Positions 1 to 9,306 of a stretch of DNA of 64,000 bases are shown one piece after another. The stretch covers positions 61,334,513 through 61,398,512 of the forward strand of contig OX454528.1 of the NCBI GenBank assembly GCA_949715645.1, read 5' to 3'. The translations under genes and the position numbers were made by a program. This stretch comes from Portevinia maculata. Lineage: Eukaryota > Arthropoda > Insecta > Diptera > Syrphidae. Under the pieces are notes generated by a model. The model was not told where the DNA came from. It was given only the letters and a program-made list of their open reading frames with translations, and did no database searches. Within the stretch, counting starts at the first letter, position 1; each line of letters opens with the position of its first letter.

Positions 1-18
1 AAAATTGATTTCAACGAA

Positions 19-732
19 ATGCAAACGAACCTTAAAAAAATTGTTTTCATATGCCGACATCGCTTAGAAAAACTTAACAACACATATTTGAAAGATTTTT
101 TCAAAAAGTACACAAAAGAAATTATATCCAACGAATCTACAATAAGAAAAAACTATGTTGAAAAAGTGTTTACTTGTGTTTTCGATGAGATTAAAATAAA
201 TCTAAAAGACAATTTTTTGTGGGTTTCCATTGATGATGATATACAGGGTCGATTTGTTGCTAACGTAGTTGTTGGTGTCTTACATCAAGATGAGGAAATT
301 AGCAAAAAGAAATACTTAGCCAATGTTATTGAGCCGGACAAAACAAACCACGCTACAATCGCTCGAGCTTTTGACGAATCTGTAAACTTATTTGGAGTCA
401 ATATAGACAAAAATAAAATCCTTTTGTTTTTAACGGATGCAGCGCCTAATACGGTGAAAGCAGCTCGTACATTGAAAGCATTTTATCCAAAAATAATTCA
501 TATCACTTGTCTGGCTCATGGACTTCACCGAGTCTCTGAAGAAATTATAGCCAATTTCAAAGATGTTGACACACTAGTGTCAAACGGCAAACAAATATTT
601 TTAAAAGCTCCGTCCCGTGTAGATGTATTTAAAGAAAAATATCCGGAAATTCCTCTTTCACTTCAGCCCATTATAACACGATGGGGAACATGGATTAGTG
701 CAGTGTTGTATCATGCCAAATATTTTGAGTAG
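19..732 (+). pseudogene. hAT-like transposase fragment (DUF659-type)
   Basis: This 237-codon open stretch resembles the catalytic core of hAT transposases of the DUF659/BED-finger type found in many insects. Visible marks are the acidic FLTDAAP segment, where a catalytic aspartate is expected, and the ITCLAHGLHRV segment with the conserved Cys and His. The first ATG is internal to the family, so the N-terminal zinc finger is missing or off the window. The frame ends at an in-frame TAG at 730-732. Family-like residues continue beyond it (LLKSQLAFI), but with further stops, and the C-terminal dimerisation region is not readable. It is therefore a dead copy. The superfamily is fairly safe; the exact family is not. 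Confidence 0.65.
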
Positions 733-1219
733 TTTGAAAGCGTTGTTAGGGAATTAGATGACTTTGATGCTGTTTCTATTAAAAACACGAAAGATATTTT
801 AAACCAGCCATTATTAAAAAGCCAATTGGCTTTCATAAGTTCCAACTACATATTTGTTTCTCAGTGAGACTATAGTAAAATTATAGGGGTGGAACTCGTT
901 TAAAAACAAATAAATTTAATGGACGAAGCAGTTTCAAAAATTAATGCAGTAGAGTCTCCAATGTTTGTAAAAAAATAGAAAATGTTCGGGAAAAAAACGA
1001 AGGGTAGATGAAAATGAAAAATGTTTCTACCATGTTATCCTTAAATGCGAATGAAGAAAAGTAATTGGATATTCAATATTCAATAAATGAGATTGTTTCA
1101 TTAATAATTGCTCTGTTGACGTGGAGAGCTCATTTTCCATGTAGAAATGTTTTTTGAGACCAAATCGCCAAGGTTTTGAAAGCTTCAGAAAAAATTTCAT
1201 GATTCATGCTAACAAAACC

Positions 1220-1441
1220 TTTTTTTTTTTTTTTATTTTTTTTTTTTTTTTTCATAAAAAGGAAATCCAAATCCCAGAGCACTCAGACTCGGTAACGTTC
1301 CATTGTACTACCAGGCAGAAATCCTCCTTTTTGGTGTAGAGGCTTGTGATTGGGTGGCGTATGTTGTTGTTCCCCATGGGGATTGAACCTGCACCGCACG
1401 GGTCACAAGCCAACACACTAACTTCTACACCGTCGCCACCC
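1220..1441 (-). repeat. tRNA-derived SINE with exact 12-bp target duplication
   Basis: On the minus strand the element starts GGGTGGCGACGGTG and contains an A-box-like stretch (AGTTAGTGTGTTGGC) and a B-box (GGTTCAATCCC) at about the spacing of a tRNA promoter. It ends in an A-rich tail, seen as T runs at 1220-1252 on the plus strand. The 12 bp GCTAACAAAACC occur on both sides, at 1208-1219 and 1442-1453, as expected for LINE-assisted retroposition. It sits inside the hAT remnant and is younger than it. Length 222 bp. Confidence 0.8.
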
Positions 1442-1751
1442 GCTAACAAAACCTACTTACGAAACTAATGTACTACCTATGTATTATTAATACTATTTAC
1501 TTTTTGTAGGTTTACCTGAATTTTATGTTTTATGTTAATTTTATCTACTTTTTGCTGTGAAAACTTTTTGAATAAAAGACTGCATTTTTTTTTTATTTCA
1601 ATGTTTTTTTTCTTTAATTTTTAATATTTTTGCAGCATGTTTTGGATTTTTTATGGCATATTTTGGATTTTTTATGGAATATTTAGTCTTTTTAAGTGCA
1701 CATTTTAGGCGCATATTTTGTGTTTTTTAGAGCATGAAAATCCGGGCCCTT

Positions 1752-2330
1752 AATAACCCACCAAACAGCCATAACGGCATAAAGTGGTATACAGGTGGTT
1801 CTTAAATTTAATCGGGGGTAGGAGCCGGAATTTGCGGACCAAATACTTGCATTACGATGCTTATGGCAAAATTTTCAGCGAATTTCAAGCAGAGCTCCAT
1901 ATAAAAATGCGCCAGCCACAAAAATAAATTTGGTATTAAAGGCGCACTGATCCACATATTCACGGTAAGTCCAGGAGCTATAAATGTCGTTAGCTCGCAA
2001 ACCATTGAATCTAAATCGGTATTGCACTGTTTTAAAAAACTTCAAACACTCGGCTCAAGGAACAAGACCAAATTGTAGTGGGTGACGGGTTATCAGGGTT
2101 TTGAAGGTATTGAAAAGGCCGACGAACTGGAAAGAAAGGGTTCAGAAACTCCTTTCAAAGGTCCCGAACACTTCTGTTGCACTCTTAGATTAGCTATAAA
2201 ATGCTGGGAACATATGAAACGTACCAGCTATTGGGAGAGCATCCTAGGACTCAGGCAGGCCAAACGATCCATCCATCCCTTATTATACCAACTTCGGAAA
2301 TCCCACAATGGTTACCTGAGGTACCCCTAG
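1752..2330 (+). pseudogene. LOA-type LINE fragment (RNase H region)
   Basis: Broken reading frames match the RNase H and downstream region of the LINE at 9307-12296. Visible segments are NNPPN, HNGIKWYTGG, the region around the catalytic His (written here VTGYQGFEGIEKADEL, where intact copies have VPGHVGVEGNE) and RKGSETPFKGPE followed by GLRQAKRSIHP. Several frameshifts and a lost histidine show that it is dead. It abuts the hAT end at 1751 with no gap, so the junction may mark an insertion boundary. Confidence 0.7.
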
Positions 2331-2344
2331 CTCCTGCTGGATAG

Positions 2345-2795
2345 GTACTACGCATATGCAATACCGTTAAAAGAAACCGCGAAGTAGAAAAATCAACGGG
2401 TATGATCCCACTTAACATCCAAAAGGCATTTGACTCTTTGTGGCACAATAGCCTAGTATATAAAATGATTAGGTACTCTTAATTTTCCCCAATTCATCAG
2501 TTCAAAAGTTCAAAGTTTTTGTCAAATCGCTGTTTTAAAGTTAATAAAAGTGCTTCCTCTTTAATTAGTTGTTATGCTGGTGCACTTCAAGGCTCAGTAC
2601 ACGGTGCAGTATTATACTTATACACGTCAGAATCTCAGATATCCTAAATTTGCCGAATTGTAAAGCAGCAATATTTCCTATAATTTTGTCACATGAATAT
2701 GGTATAAATGTTCAATCGAACCTAGAAAACACTTCGAAAATATTAGAACAGTACTATTCAACATGGAAAATCAAATCGCTAATCAACTATCAGTG
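2345..2795 (+). pseudogene. Jockey-type LINE reverse transcriptase fragment
   Basis: Frames in this stretch carry Jockey-clade reverse-transcriptase marks: NIQKAFDSLWHNSLVYKMI (the palm A-motif region), FLSNRCF, then ALQGSVHGAVLY in place of the usual VPQGSVLGP. After that come LPNCKAAIFP, where the YADD box should be but is not intact, and YYSTWKIK. Stops and frameshifts separate the pieces. The clade is a reasonable match; the copy is clearly inactive. Confidence 0.6.
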
Positions 2796-3540
2796 AATGG
2801 TCGGAATGTTTCTTCTTAATACCTCGGATTTCTCATTGATTACATTTTATTATTTTTTGTTTAATAATCAATTAATTTGTTTAAGCTTTTTTTTATTTAT
2901 TCGTATTTGAAAACACATACTTATGTAGTTTCGAATTTAGTTTATTGAACTTTTTTTTTTATTTGTTTTTTTATTCTTTCATAATTTTATTATTGTCTAT
3001 GTACTTTTTGTTTGTCTATTAATTAATTTAATTATTACTTCTGTTTTATTTATTGATATTTTTTTTTGTTAATTAAGTGTTTATTTGATTTTCGGGTTAT
3101 TAATTAATTTATTTCTGAATTTATTATTATTTGTAATTAATTTGTTTTTACTTTTACTTTTCCATTTATATACTTTTATTAATTAATTTAGGTGTTGATT
3201 TATTTTCCTTGTTAGTTACTATCTATTTTAGTGGACTGAACATGATTTCCTTGTTAAATAATTTGGTTGCTGGTTCTTTTTTAACTTATGAATTATTTTT
3301 TGTTACAAGTTATATGTTAAACACACATTTTTATGTATAAATATTCTTTTTTAACCTTTTTCTATCAAATTGGTAGTTTTGCCCGTTATTTGCACACAAC
3401 AAAAAATGTTTTATGGGATGTACTTGTGATACTCTATCATATTAACACTTTTTAAGTCTACAAAAATAACAATTATTGAATCAATCCACCAATTTTATCG
3501 ATGGTGATTCGGATTTTACAAAGTTTATAACTCCTAAACG
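2796..3540. other. AT-rich stretch without recognisable genes
   Basis: Strongly T-rich on the plus strand with many T homopolymers and short TTAATTAATT motifs. No coding signal, terminal repeat or RNA gene was seen. Confidence 0.6.
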
Positions 3541-3551
3541 GTAGAGATAGA

Positions 3552-3571
3552 CCCCCCCCCCCCCCCCCCCC
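3552..3571 (+). repeat. 20-bp poly-C homopolymer
   Basis: An uninterrupted run of C followed by TCTCTC, inside AT-rich DNA. A comparable G run lies at 9349-9363 next to a LINE tail. Such runs are prone to length error in assemblies. Confidence 0.9.
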
Positions 3572-3594
3572 TCTCTGCTTGCAAATAACCACAT

Positions 3595-3945
3595 AATAAA
3601 AATCCTTGGTGCTAATAAAACGTTTATATGGGACCGTAGTTATTGCCAAATGCGAAAAACTATTCCAGTTGAATGGGGTTATGGAATCAGTGATAACGGG
3701 TGGATGACAAAACAAACTTTGTATGAACACATCTTCAACGAGTTTCTGGTTCGCGAACGAATTGTGTTATATAATAAGTGAGCCAGCTATGTGTTCAATT
3801 GGGTATTATTCTGATCGGTACCCCAATTCAACAAGAATTTTGTAACCAGCTGATGTTGTTGCTCTTAAGCCTTTCAAAAATGCAGGATATAATCAAGTTT
3901 TGGAATGGAGACGTAATAGTCCCTGCAATTATTCATGTATGCACC
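3595..3945 (+). pseudogene. possible pogo/Tigger-like transposase scrap
   Basis: Weak coding traces in shifting frames resemble the DDE domain of pogo-like transposases: VEWGYGISDNGWMTKQTLYEH, and downstream ADVVALKPFKNAGYNQVLEW, comparable to the segment after the last catalytic aspartate in that family. Stops interrupt everything. The reading rests on short motifs only and could be wrong. Confidence 0.35.
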
Positions 3946-4486
3946 TATTCATTTTGATAATTTGATTTTAAAAAGCAATCTTTAGAATTTGTCATTTAAA
4001 AAAAAAACAGTTAAATATTTGCCCAATGGAAAATGGAAAACGTCATACAAGTAAAGTCCATCTACTGCAGCAAAATTTGTAGGTACTAACTCATTTTTGA
4101 TAAATGTTTTTATTGGTATTTTTAATCATAACATAATATATGTACATACCTGTATACTTAATAATACCTTTTAGTCATTGTATTGGAGTACATCAAACAG
4201 GGTGCAGCTAAGCTGCAACTTAGCATCCATATTAAAAATAAAATTACTCTAACTTTTCCTCTAGAAGTTCTTCTTTTTAATGGATGTACTATCGCAATAT
4301 ATCTTTAAAAAAAATGAGAAGCAAAATTGAAAGTTGTACATTAAGGCCCGATCCGATAAAAAAAATATTGTGAAGCCTAAGTTGTTAGTCCCTTTCACTT
4401 TTATGCAAAAAGAAGTTTCAAGAAACGGAACCAATAATTTAAACTCCATTACATTAAACATTAATTTTTTTAATTGGTACGGCACC

Positions 4487-4841
4487 AGGTCCGTTCGCGT
4501 ACTTTATGTGCAGAAAAATGAAAAGTGTCAAATCTCCAAAATCGAGAGAGAATCCTCTCATTTCTAAGAAAAGTACGCGAACGCTTTTGTGTAAAAACTT
4601 CTTAGTTTGGCTTGCAAAGAAGCAACAGCTGTTTGTTTTTGCTGGCAAACTCATAGGATTTCATCATTTGACAGTTTTCATTTTCTTACCAGCTGAAATT
4701 CTATGTGAAGAAAAATGAACGAAAGTACATTTTTCTTTCGTTCATCTTTTTACCATTTTCTCCGTACGCGAACGCGTTTGTGTAGTTTTTCACGAAAGTT
4801 TATATAAATTTACGTTTGCATATTAGTTCGCGAACGGACCT
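4487..4841 (+). mobile_element. MITE copy A, AGGTCCG family
   Basis: A 355-bp element with inverted ends AGGTCCGTTCGCGTACT and, at the other end read inward, AGGTCCGTTCGCGAACT. Two more copies of the CGCGAAC core lie inside, and a perfect 11-bp hairpin ATGAACGAAAG/CTTTCGTTCAT is central. Flanks are ACC and ACT, an imperfect match to the 3-bp duplication seen at the other copies. It lies 5 bp from copy B in the same orientation. The short open frames inside recur in every copy and are not genes. Confidence 0.85.
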
Positions 4842-4846
4842 ACTAT

Positions 4847-5215
4847 AGGTCCGTTCGCGTACTTTATGTGTAGAAAAATAAAAAGTGTCAAATCTCCAAA
4901 ATCGAGAGAGAATCCTCTCATTTCTAAGAAAAGTACGCGAACGCTTTTGTGTAAAAAGGAGAAAAACGTATTAGTTTGGCTTGAAAAGAAGCAACAGCTG
5001 TTTTTTTTTTGCTGGCAAACTCATAGGATTTCATCATTTGACAGTTTTCATTTTCTTTCCAGCTGAAGGTCTGTGTGAAGAAAAATGAACGAAAGTACAT
5101 TTTTCTTTCGTTCATCTTTTTACCATTTTCTCAGTACGCGAACGCGTTTGTGTAGTTTTGCACGGAAGTTTATATAAATTTACGTTTGCATATTATGTAG
5201 TTCGCGAACGGACCT
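4847..5215 (+). mobile_element. MITE copy B, AGGTCCG family
   Basis: A 369-bp member of the same family as copy A, with the same ends and internal layout. It is flanked by TAT at 4844-4846 and 5216-5218, a 3-bp target duplication. Its internal hairpin has arms at 5085-5095 and 5105-5115. It lies in intron 3 of the receptor gene, 60 bp downstream of exon 3. Confidence 0.88.
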
Positions 5216-5275
5216 TATGATTGCATTAACATATGTATGTATATCTATATACTCGTGTGTTTGCATTAAGCTTAC

Positions 5276-5489
5276 CTGTCAAACGATATTGCTACTAATG
5301 TGAAGACTGACGTGGAAACAGTGACATTAGCCATAAAATTATTTACTGTACAGTAAATTGAACCAAATGGCCAATCAAAGTTAAGCATAAAAATAAAATT
5401 GAAAACACAATTTAATGATGACATTAGTAGATCAGCAATGCTTAAATTAAGAAGCAAATAATTTGTCACAGTTCGCATACTCCGGTGAC
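5276..5489 (-). CDS. TkR86C: tachykinin-like receptor, coding exon 3 (TM2-TM3)
   Basis: Third coding exon of a neurokinin-type G-protein-coupled receptor, a plasma-membrane receptor for tachykinin-related neuropeptides. The 214-bp exon starts after the acceptor TATACAG at 5490 and ends at the donor CAG|GTAAG (5275). It reads HRSMRTVTNYLLLNLSIADL (TM2 with the conserved Asp), then FDWPFGSIYC with the conserved extracellular Cys, then TM3 to AISFD, where the next exon must complete the DRY-like motif. It enters in phase 1 and leaves in phase 2, in register with exon 2. The remaining five transmembrane segments are not between here and position 1, so intron 3 exceeds 5.2 kb. Assignment to the TkR86C rather than the TkR99D orthologue rests mainly on exon 1. 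Confidence 0.9.
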
Positions 5490-5568
5490 CTGTATACGGT
5501 TGTAAAAAGGATACATTAATACAGAGGAATAACAAACATTATGTATATTCAAATTATAAACCACCTAC

Positions 5569-5714
5569 TTGCCACGATCCAAAGTACAATAGAGTTTCCA
5601 ACAATAGCTATGACAAGCATAATCCCAAATACGAAAACCCAAAATGTTTTCTGCTTCCATGGCAATTCGTAGGGTCTTGTTGGTGAAGGAAATAAACACT
5701 CCGTTAAAAAGTCT
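5569..5714 (-). CDS. TkR86C: tachykinin-like receptor, coding exon 2 (N-terminus end, TM1)
   Basis: A 146-bp exon between acceptor TTACTTTTAG (5715) and donor GTAGGT (5568). It encodes the end of the extracellular N-terminus (DFLTECLFPSPTRPYELPW) and TM1, a hydrophobic stretch with the GNSIVLW motif that contains the conserved Asn of class A receptors. Intron 2, to exon 3, is only 79 bp, whereas intron 1, to exon 1, is about 10.3 kb. The reading frame is uninterrupted and both junctions keep phase, so the exon appears functional. Confidence 0.9.
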
Positions 5715-6944
5715 CTAAAAGTAAATGACAAAATAGGGGCTATTATAACTTATCAAGAAAAAAAAATTTCATGATCTCCATTTTTAGAATGGAATGGAAA
5801 ACATGAAAATGACAGTTTTTTCGCTACATAATTATTCACTGTCATTCGGCCTTAATTTATACCATATCCCATGTGCACATTTATCTAACTATAAAAACAA
5901 ATCAAAGCAAAACGTACAATTCCAAAAATCACAGCGCAGCCTATAGTGTGTAAAAACGTTTGTTTACCTTCCTTCACGGCAAACAAAAAAATAAACAAAT
6001 CAGTTCGTAGACAATATTCCCCCCGAGAGTTTTAAGCTATCATTCAGCTTTTTAATCCAACCAGAAGTTATATGTACTTTTTTCGTTCTTTCATTGTATC
6101 AAATCATTTTAATAAGAGTGTGTATCTTTATTTTTTCCGGATAAGGAATAGAAAAGACAGAATTTTTGAATTTTGTATCCGGAATATCCAGAATGGAATG
6201 TACTGGAGCTGGTCATGTTCCATGGTTGCCACATAAATCGAGAGCAGATGTAGTTCATAAGCCAACAAAATGTAGTACCCATTAATATATATTTTCTATT
6301 TATCGAACTCAGAGAGTATTACCTCTCCAGTTTAGCATTAACAACAAATAAATATATAAATAATATAAAGATATAAAGTTCACAAAAATAATAATAATAA
6401 CGATATATCAGTAATAAAAAATACATTTAGCTTAGCAGTAGTCTTACACCCTTATAATGGTAGTCAATATCAATTATTGATAAACGAAAAACCAACTCTA
6501 CTGACGACATTTCGATTGAAAAATGTCGTTTTACAAACGGATTGACTGAAAATTTGATAGATACCAGTATCAATATTCTTGACTACGATAATGCCAAATC
6601 AATCAACAGGTGTACACTTCTATTTTGATCTGATGTATAGGTGATCACAATATTAGGAATTTTACATAATAGAAAACGGCTTGTGCCTATTTATGTGTCC
6701 ACCACATAAGATGCTCAGTAAAAGGATAATTTTTTTTTATTACTAAGATATTGTTTTTATGAACAAAATTATGTTTTCGTTTTGTTAAATATTAAAGTAT
6801 TTTTTTTATTGTTAAACATAACAAATGTTCAAACGTTGTAGTGTAGAGAAAAGATGTTCTATGTAGTAAGAATTCCAAAAAACATGCAACTATGTATTAT
6901 GGTACTATATAATGGACTTCGTCGTTTTATCCATTCATCGTTTG
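5715..6944. other. receptor intron 1, transposon-poor start
   Basis: No coding signal. Besides the MITE-like copy at about 6117-6200 (listed separately), it holds AT-rich sequence with short ATAATAATAA runs around 6386-6400. Nothing else recognisable. Confidence 0.5.
6117..6200 (-). repeat. short MITE-like copy, GTTTCTTTATT family (degenerate)
   Basis: About 85 bp matching, in inverted orientation, the better-preserved copy at 14718-14811: both contain AGAAAAGACAGAATTTTT and CCAGAATGGAATG. The start GTATCTTTATTTTTTCC is a changed form of the family end, and the other end is truncated. Confidence 0.6.
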
Positions 6945-7356
6945 TATGCGGGTGCAAACACTGCAGTGGTAGTGTATTCACTTGCTGATCGGAATGTTGC
7001 GTGTTCAAATCCCGACCATGTCCATGAAGTAAAAATCCGCAGAACAAAAATCAATATAAGTGCATCGAATGCTTGCTCATATATGCACTTTTCATTATTG
7101 TATAAGTTTCTGCGGATAAAACTTGAATACAAAACTTCAACACAATGCTTCCTAAGTTATTTGGGGAGAAAAGACCCTACCCAATGCACAAACCTATCTT
7201 TCCTATCATTCTACTTCTTCCTAGTTCCACCACCTAATAGTAGGCAATGAAATACGTCCACAATGACATTGCATTTGTAGGTGTTGAATTGAAAAGTGCA
7301 TGCGCGGTATATACACACTATAAGGGTTCTACCTTTGTTTATATACTTTATAGTAT
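6945..7356 (+). repeat. tRNA-headed repeat, copy 1, 5' part
   Basis: Starts with a tRNA-like promoter region: AGTGGTAGTGTATTCACTTG as A-box region and GTGTTCAAATCCCGACC as B-box, about 30 bp apart. The downstream body, from about 7235 (TAGTAGGCAATGAAAT) to the CTTTATAGTAT at the end, matches the copy at 60405-60905. A solo LTR interrupts it at 7357 and the 3' part resumes at 7806. It resembles a SINE, but no A-tail or own target duplication was found. Confidence 0.65.
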
Positions 7357-7805
7357 TGTTGCATGTTTGCTTGAACTGTCATTAATTAGTCAACTACGCC
7401 ATCTAGTAGAAAGTGGCCATATTACCGATTTTGGCAGCATTGGAATAGCAGTTTGAGTAGCTGTGGTATAACTTGGTATGTTGTTCTCGAACCTTCTGAA
7501 CTTAACGAACCTTCTCAACGAATCTGGAAATTTCGAGAGGTGTCACTAGGAGATATAAATAGATGTCGCAGGAGCACCCAAGACATTCGAGTTGTGAACC
7601 GCGATAAAGAAGGGCGATAGATGACAGTAGTGAAAAGTATAGAGAAAAAGTATAAGTATTGAGTAAGAGAAAAGTGAATTGTTGAATTAAATAAGTGAAT
7701 TATTAGAATAATAATCAAGAAGTAAAAGACATTGAAAGAGAACTAATAAAGATTAATTAAATAGAATTACGTTTTATCTTTTCGAATCCTAGCCTGGATG
7801 TAACA
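7357..7805 (+). mobile_element. solo LTR of the Ty3/gypsy family
   Basis: 449 bp beginning TGTTGCATG and ending GGATGTAACA, homologous over its length to the LTRs at 17097-17574 and 28003-28711. The 4-bp target duplication GTAT is intact (7353-7356 and 7806-7809). No internal retrotransposon sequence is present, so this is most simply a solo LTR left by LTR-LTR recombination. It sits in the middle of a tRNA-headed repeat within receptor intron 1. Confidence 0.88.
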
Positions 7806-7966
7806 GTATTCTCACTTCGACTATACGCCACCCGGCGACATGAGAACGCCAATAAAGAATCTACAAAAAGTTTCTAGACAATGTTAGAGGACGCCAAGTA
7901 TACTTATTTCAATGTGCATATTTGAATTTATTTTTGTTATCTCCGCTCTCCCTCGTCTGCAAAAAC
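7806..7966 (+). repeat. tRNA-headed repeat, copy 1, 3' part
   Basis: Continues the repeat broken by the solo LTR. TATTCTCACTTCG and later GAATTTATTTTTGTT are shared with 16543-16740 and, more diverged, with 60718-60905. Confidence 0.65.
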
Positions 7967-8019
7967 GCGTATATCTAATGTTATAACATGGGTCAAAGGA
8001 GAAATAATCAAGCAACCTT

Positions 8020-8372
8020 CATTAAGCAAAAAAGAGCAACAAGTGACCTTCCTCAATGCTTCATTGAAAGGGTGCACGGGCTTTAAAATATATAGCAACA
8101 ATTTCATATGTTGGCAAAAGATAAATAAACTTGCGCAATACTCCTATAAAATAAGTCGTTCATCGAATTTAGCAGTTTAGCTCCACGCAAAACAACGAAC
8201 ATTTTTACTATCTACCTATTGACCAAGAACTGGTGGTGCGACATGGCACAATACTGACGCAAAATAAATTATGTCATTGCTTTATAAATTAGTTCGAATA
8301 TTTCTAAATCAATTACAACAAAAATGATAGAAATCGGTACCTTTTTCGAAGATATAGCCTAAGCAGTGAGAG
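8020..8372 (+). repeat. dispersed repeat R3, copy 1
   Basis: Shares GGTGGTGCGACATGGC(A)CAATACTGAC and ATGATAGAAATCGGTACCTTTTTCGA-like sequence with 62877-63015 and, more weakly, with 12440-12660. No coding capacity or terminal repeat was seen. The superfamily is unknown. Confidence 0.55.
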
Positions 8373-8924
8373 TCTAAAATGCGATAAACTCATAATATCT
8401 CATTTGATGAAAAATACCGAAATCAAATTTTATTAAATTTGTCCTTTCAAACGAATCGCCAGATTTCTTATTTTTCCATCATCTCCCTCTCATCAAACAC
8501 ACTACTAGCAGAAGCAAAGGCAACAATGCAAATCATCAAAAAGTATTCGGCTGTTGCGCAGAAAAATAAATACTAACACTTCCATAAGAATGAGAATCAT
8601 ATTGAATGACCAGAGAGTCGATAATGCAATCCATTATCCATACAAATTAACTTACTTGGATTCCATCATCAACCTCTGCTACTTGCAAAGCATACATGCT
8701 ACCAATGCTGCGAAACCAAAAAAAATGAAGGTGACAGCAAAAGTTAAGACACAAACCTTCTAGCTCAATTTAAAAGCCATCTGACTAGTTCAGGCCAAAA
8801 TAAAAAATGTGCTCTGATGATACGAGTAGTACTCTGATGATAGTACAAAGCCTGCCAGAGAGATCTCGTTGATTCATATGATATGATTTTTCACTAAATT
8901 AATTTTTCTTCACTTCTCACGATG
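8373..8924. other. receptor intron 1, no recognisable gene
   Basis: AT-rich sequence without convincing coding signal. A 69-codon frame at 8554-8763 has no recognisable motif and its composition is like the surrounding intron. Confidence 0.5.
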
Positions 8925-9060
8925 GCTTTGTATATATACAAAGACGACGGGAATATGATGTGAGAGGGAAATGGGTTTGGTATATGGATGGTGTATTATT
9001 TGTTGGTTTTGATGGAAGTTTGGGGTAGGTTATGTCATATTTCAAGGAGGTGTATGTAAA
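8925..9060 (+). repeat. dispersed repeat R2, copy 1
   Basis: Contains GGTGTATTATTTGTTGGTTT and TGATGGAAGTTTGGGGTAGG, repeated in related form at 60905-61000, 61020-61145 and 61690-61775. In the 60-kb region R2 directly follows the tRNA-headed repeat, so R2 may be part of a longer composite element. Confidence 0.55.
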
Positions 9061-9306
9061 TGATTAATTATTTAATAATTATTTACTAATTGTATTAATT
9101 TGTCAGTGAACCCATTTTACTGATATACACATAAAAGTTTAAAAAAAAGTCAAACAAATGAATAAAACTCCAAAACAGTATACAAACATAGGGAAACGAC
9201 TTTATCTACTCGTATATACTTTGCTAAGAATAGGACTTTAATTTACGATAATTTCTTCAATAAAATGTTTTTTTGTTTATTATTTCGGGCAAATAGAGGG
9301 TACATT

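Larger units (their letters stand above)
1..1751 (+). mobile_element. hAT-superfamily DNA transposon remnant (3' part)
   Basis: A decayed hAT element enters from the left edge. It holds a transposase fragment, a coding-like but stop-ridden stretch to about 1150, a SINE insertion, and an AT-rich 3' tail. The tail ends at about 1731-1750 in a GC-richer end that reads AGGGCCCGGATTTTCATGC on the minus strand, the kind of terminus expected of a hAT inverted repeat. The 5' terminus lies outside the window, so terminal repeats cannot be compared. A LINE fragment abuts directly at 1752. Confidence 0.55.

Noticed and set aside
1345..1441. Functional tRNA gene
   Set aside because: A- and B-boxes exist, but the sequence does not fold into a full cloverleaf and is part of a SINE with a tail and duplication.
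3473..3730. Minus-strand 85-codon frame with a poly-Gly run
   Set aside because: The Gly run is the poly-C tract; the plus strand has weak transposase-like motifs instead.
4506..5115. Frames of 60-70 codons recurring at 4506, 4866, 28339 and 30064
   Set aside because: They are identical readings through copies of one MITE family, not genes.
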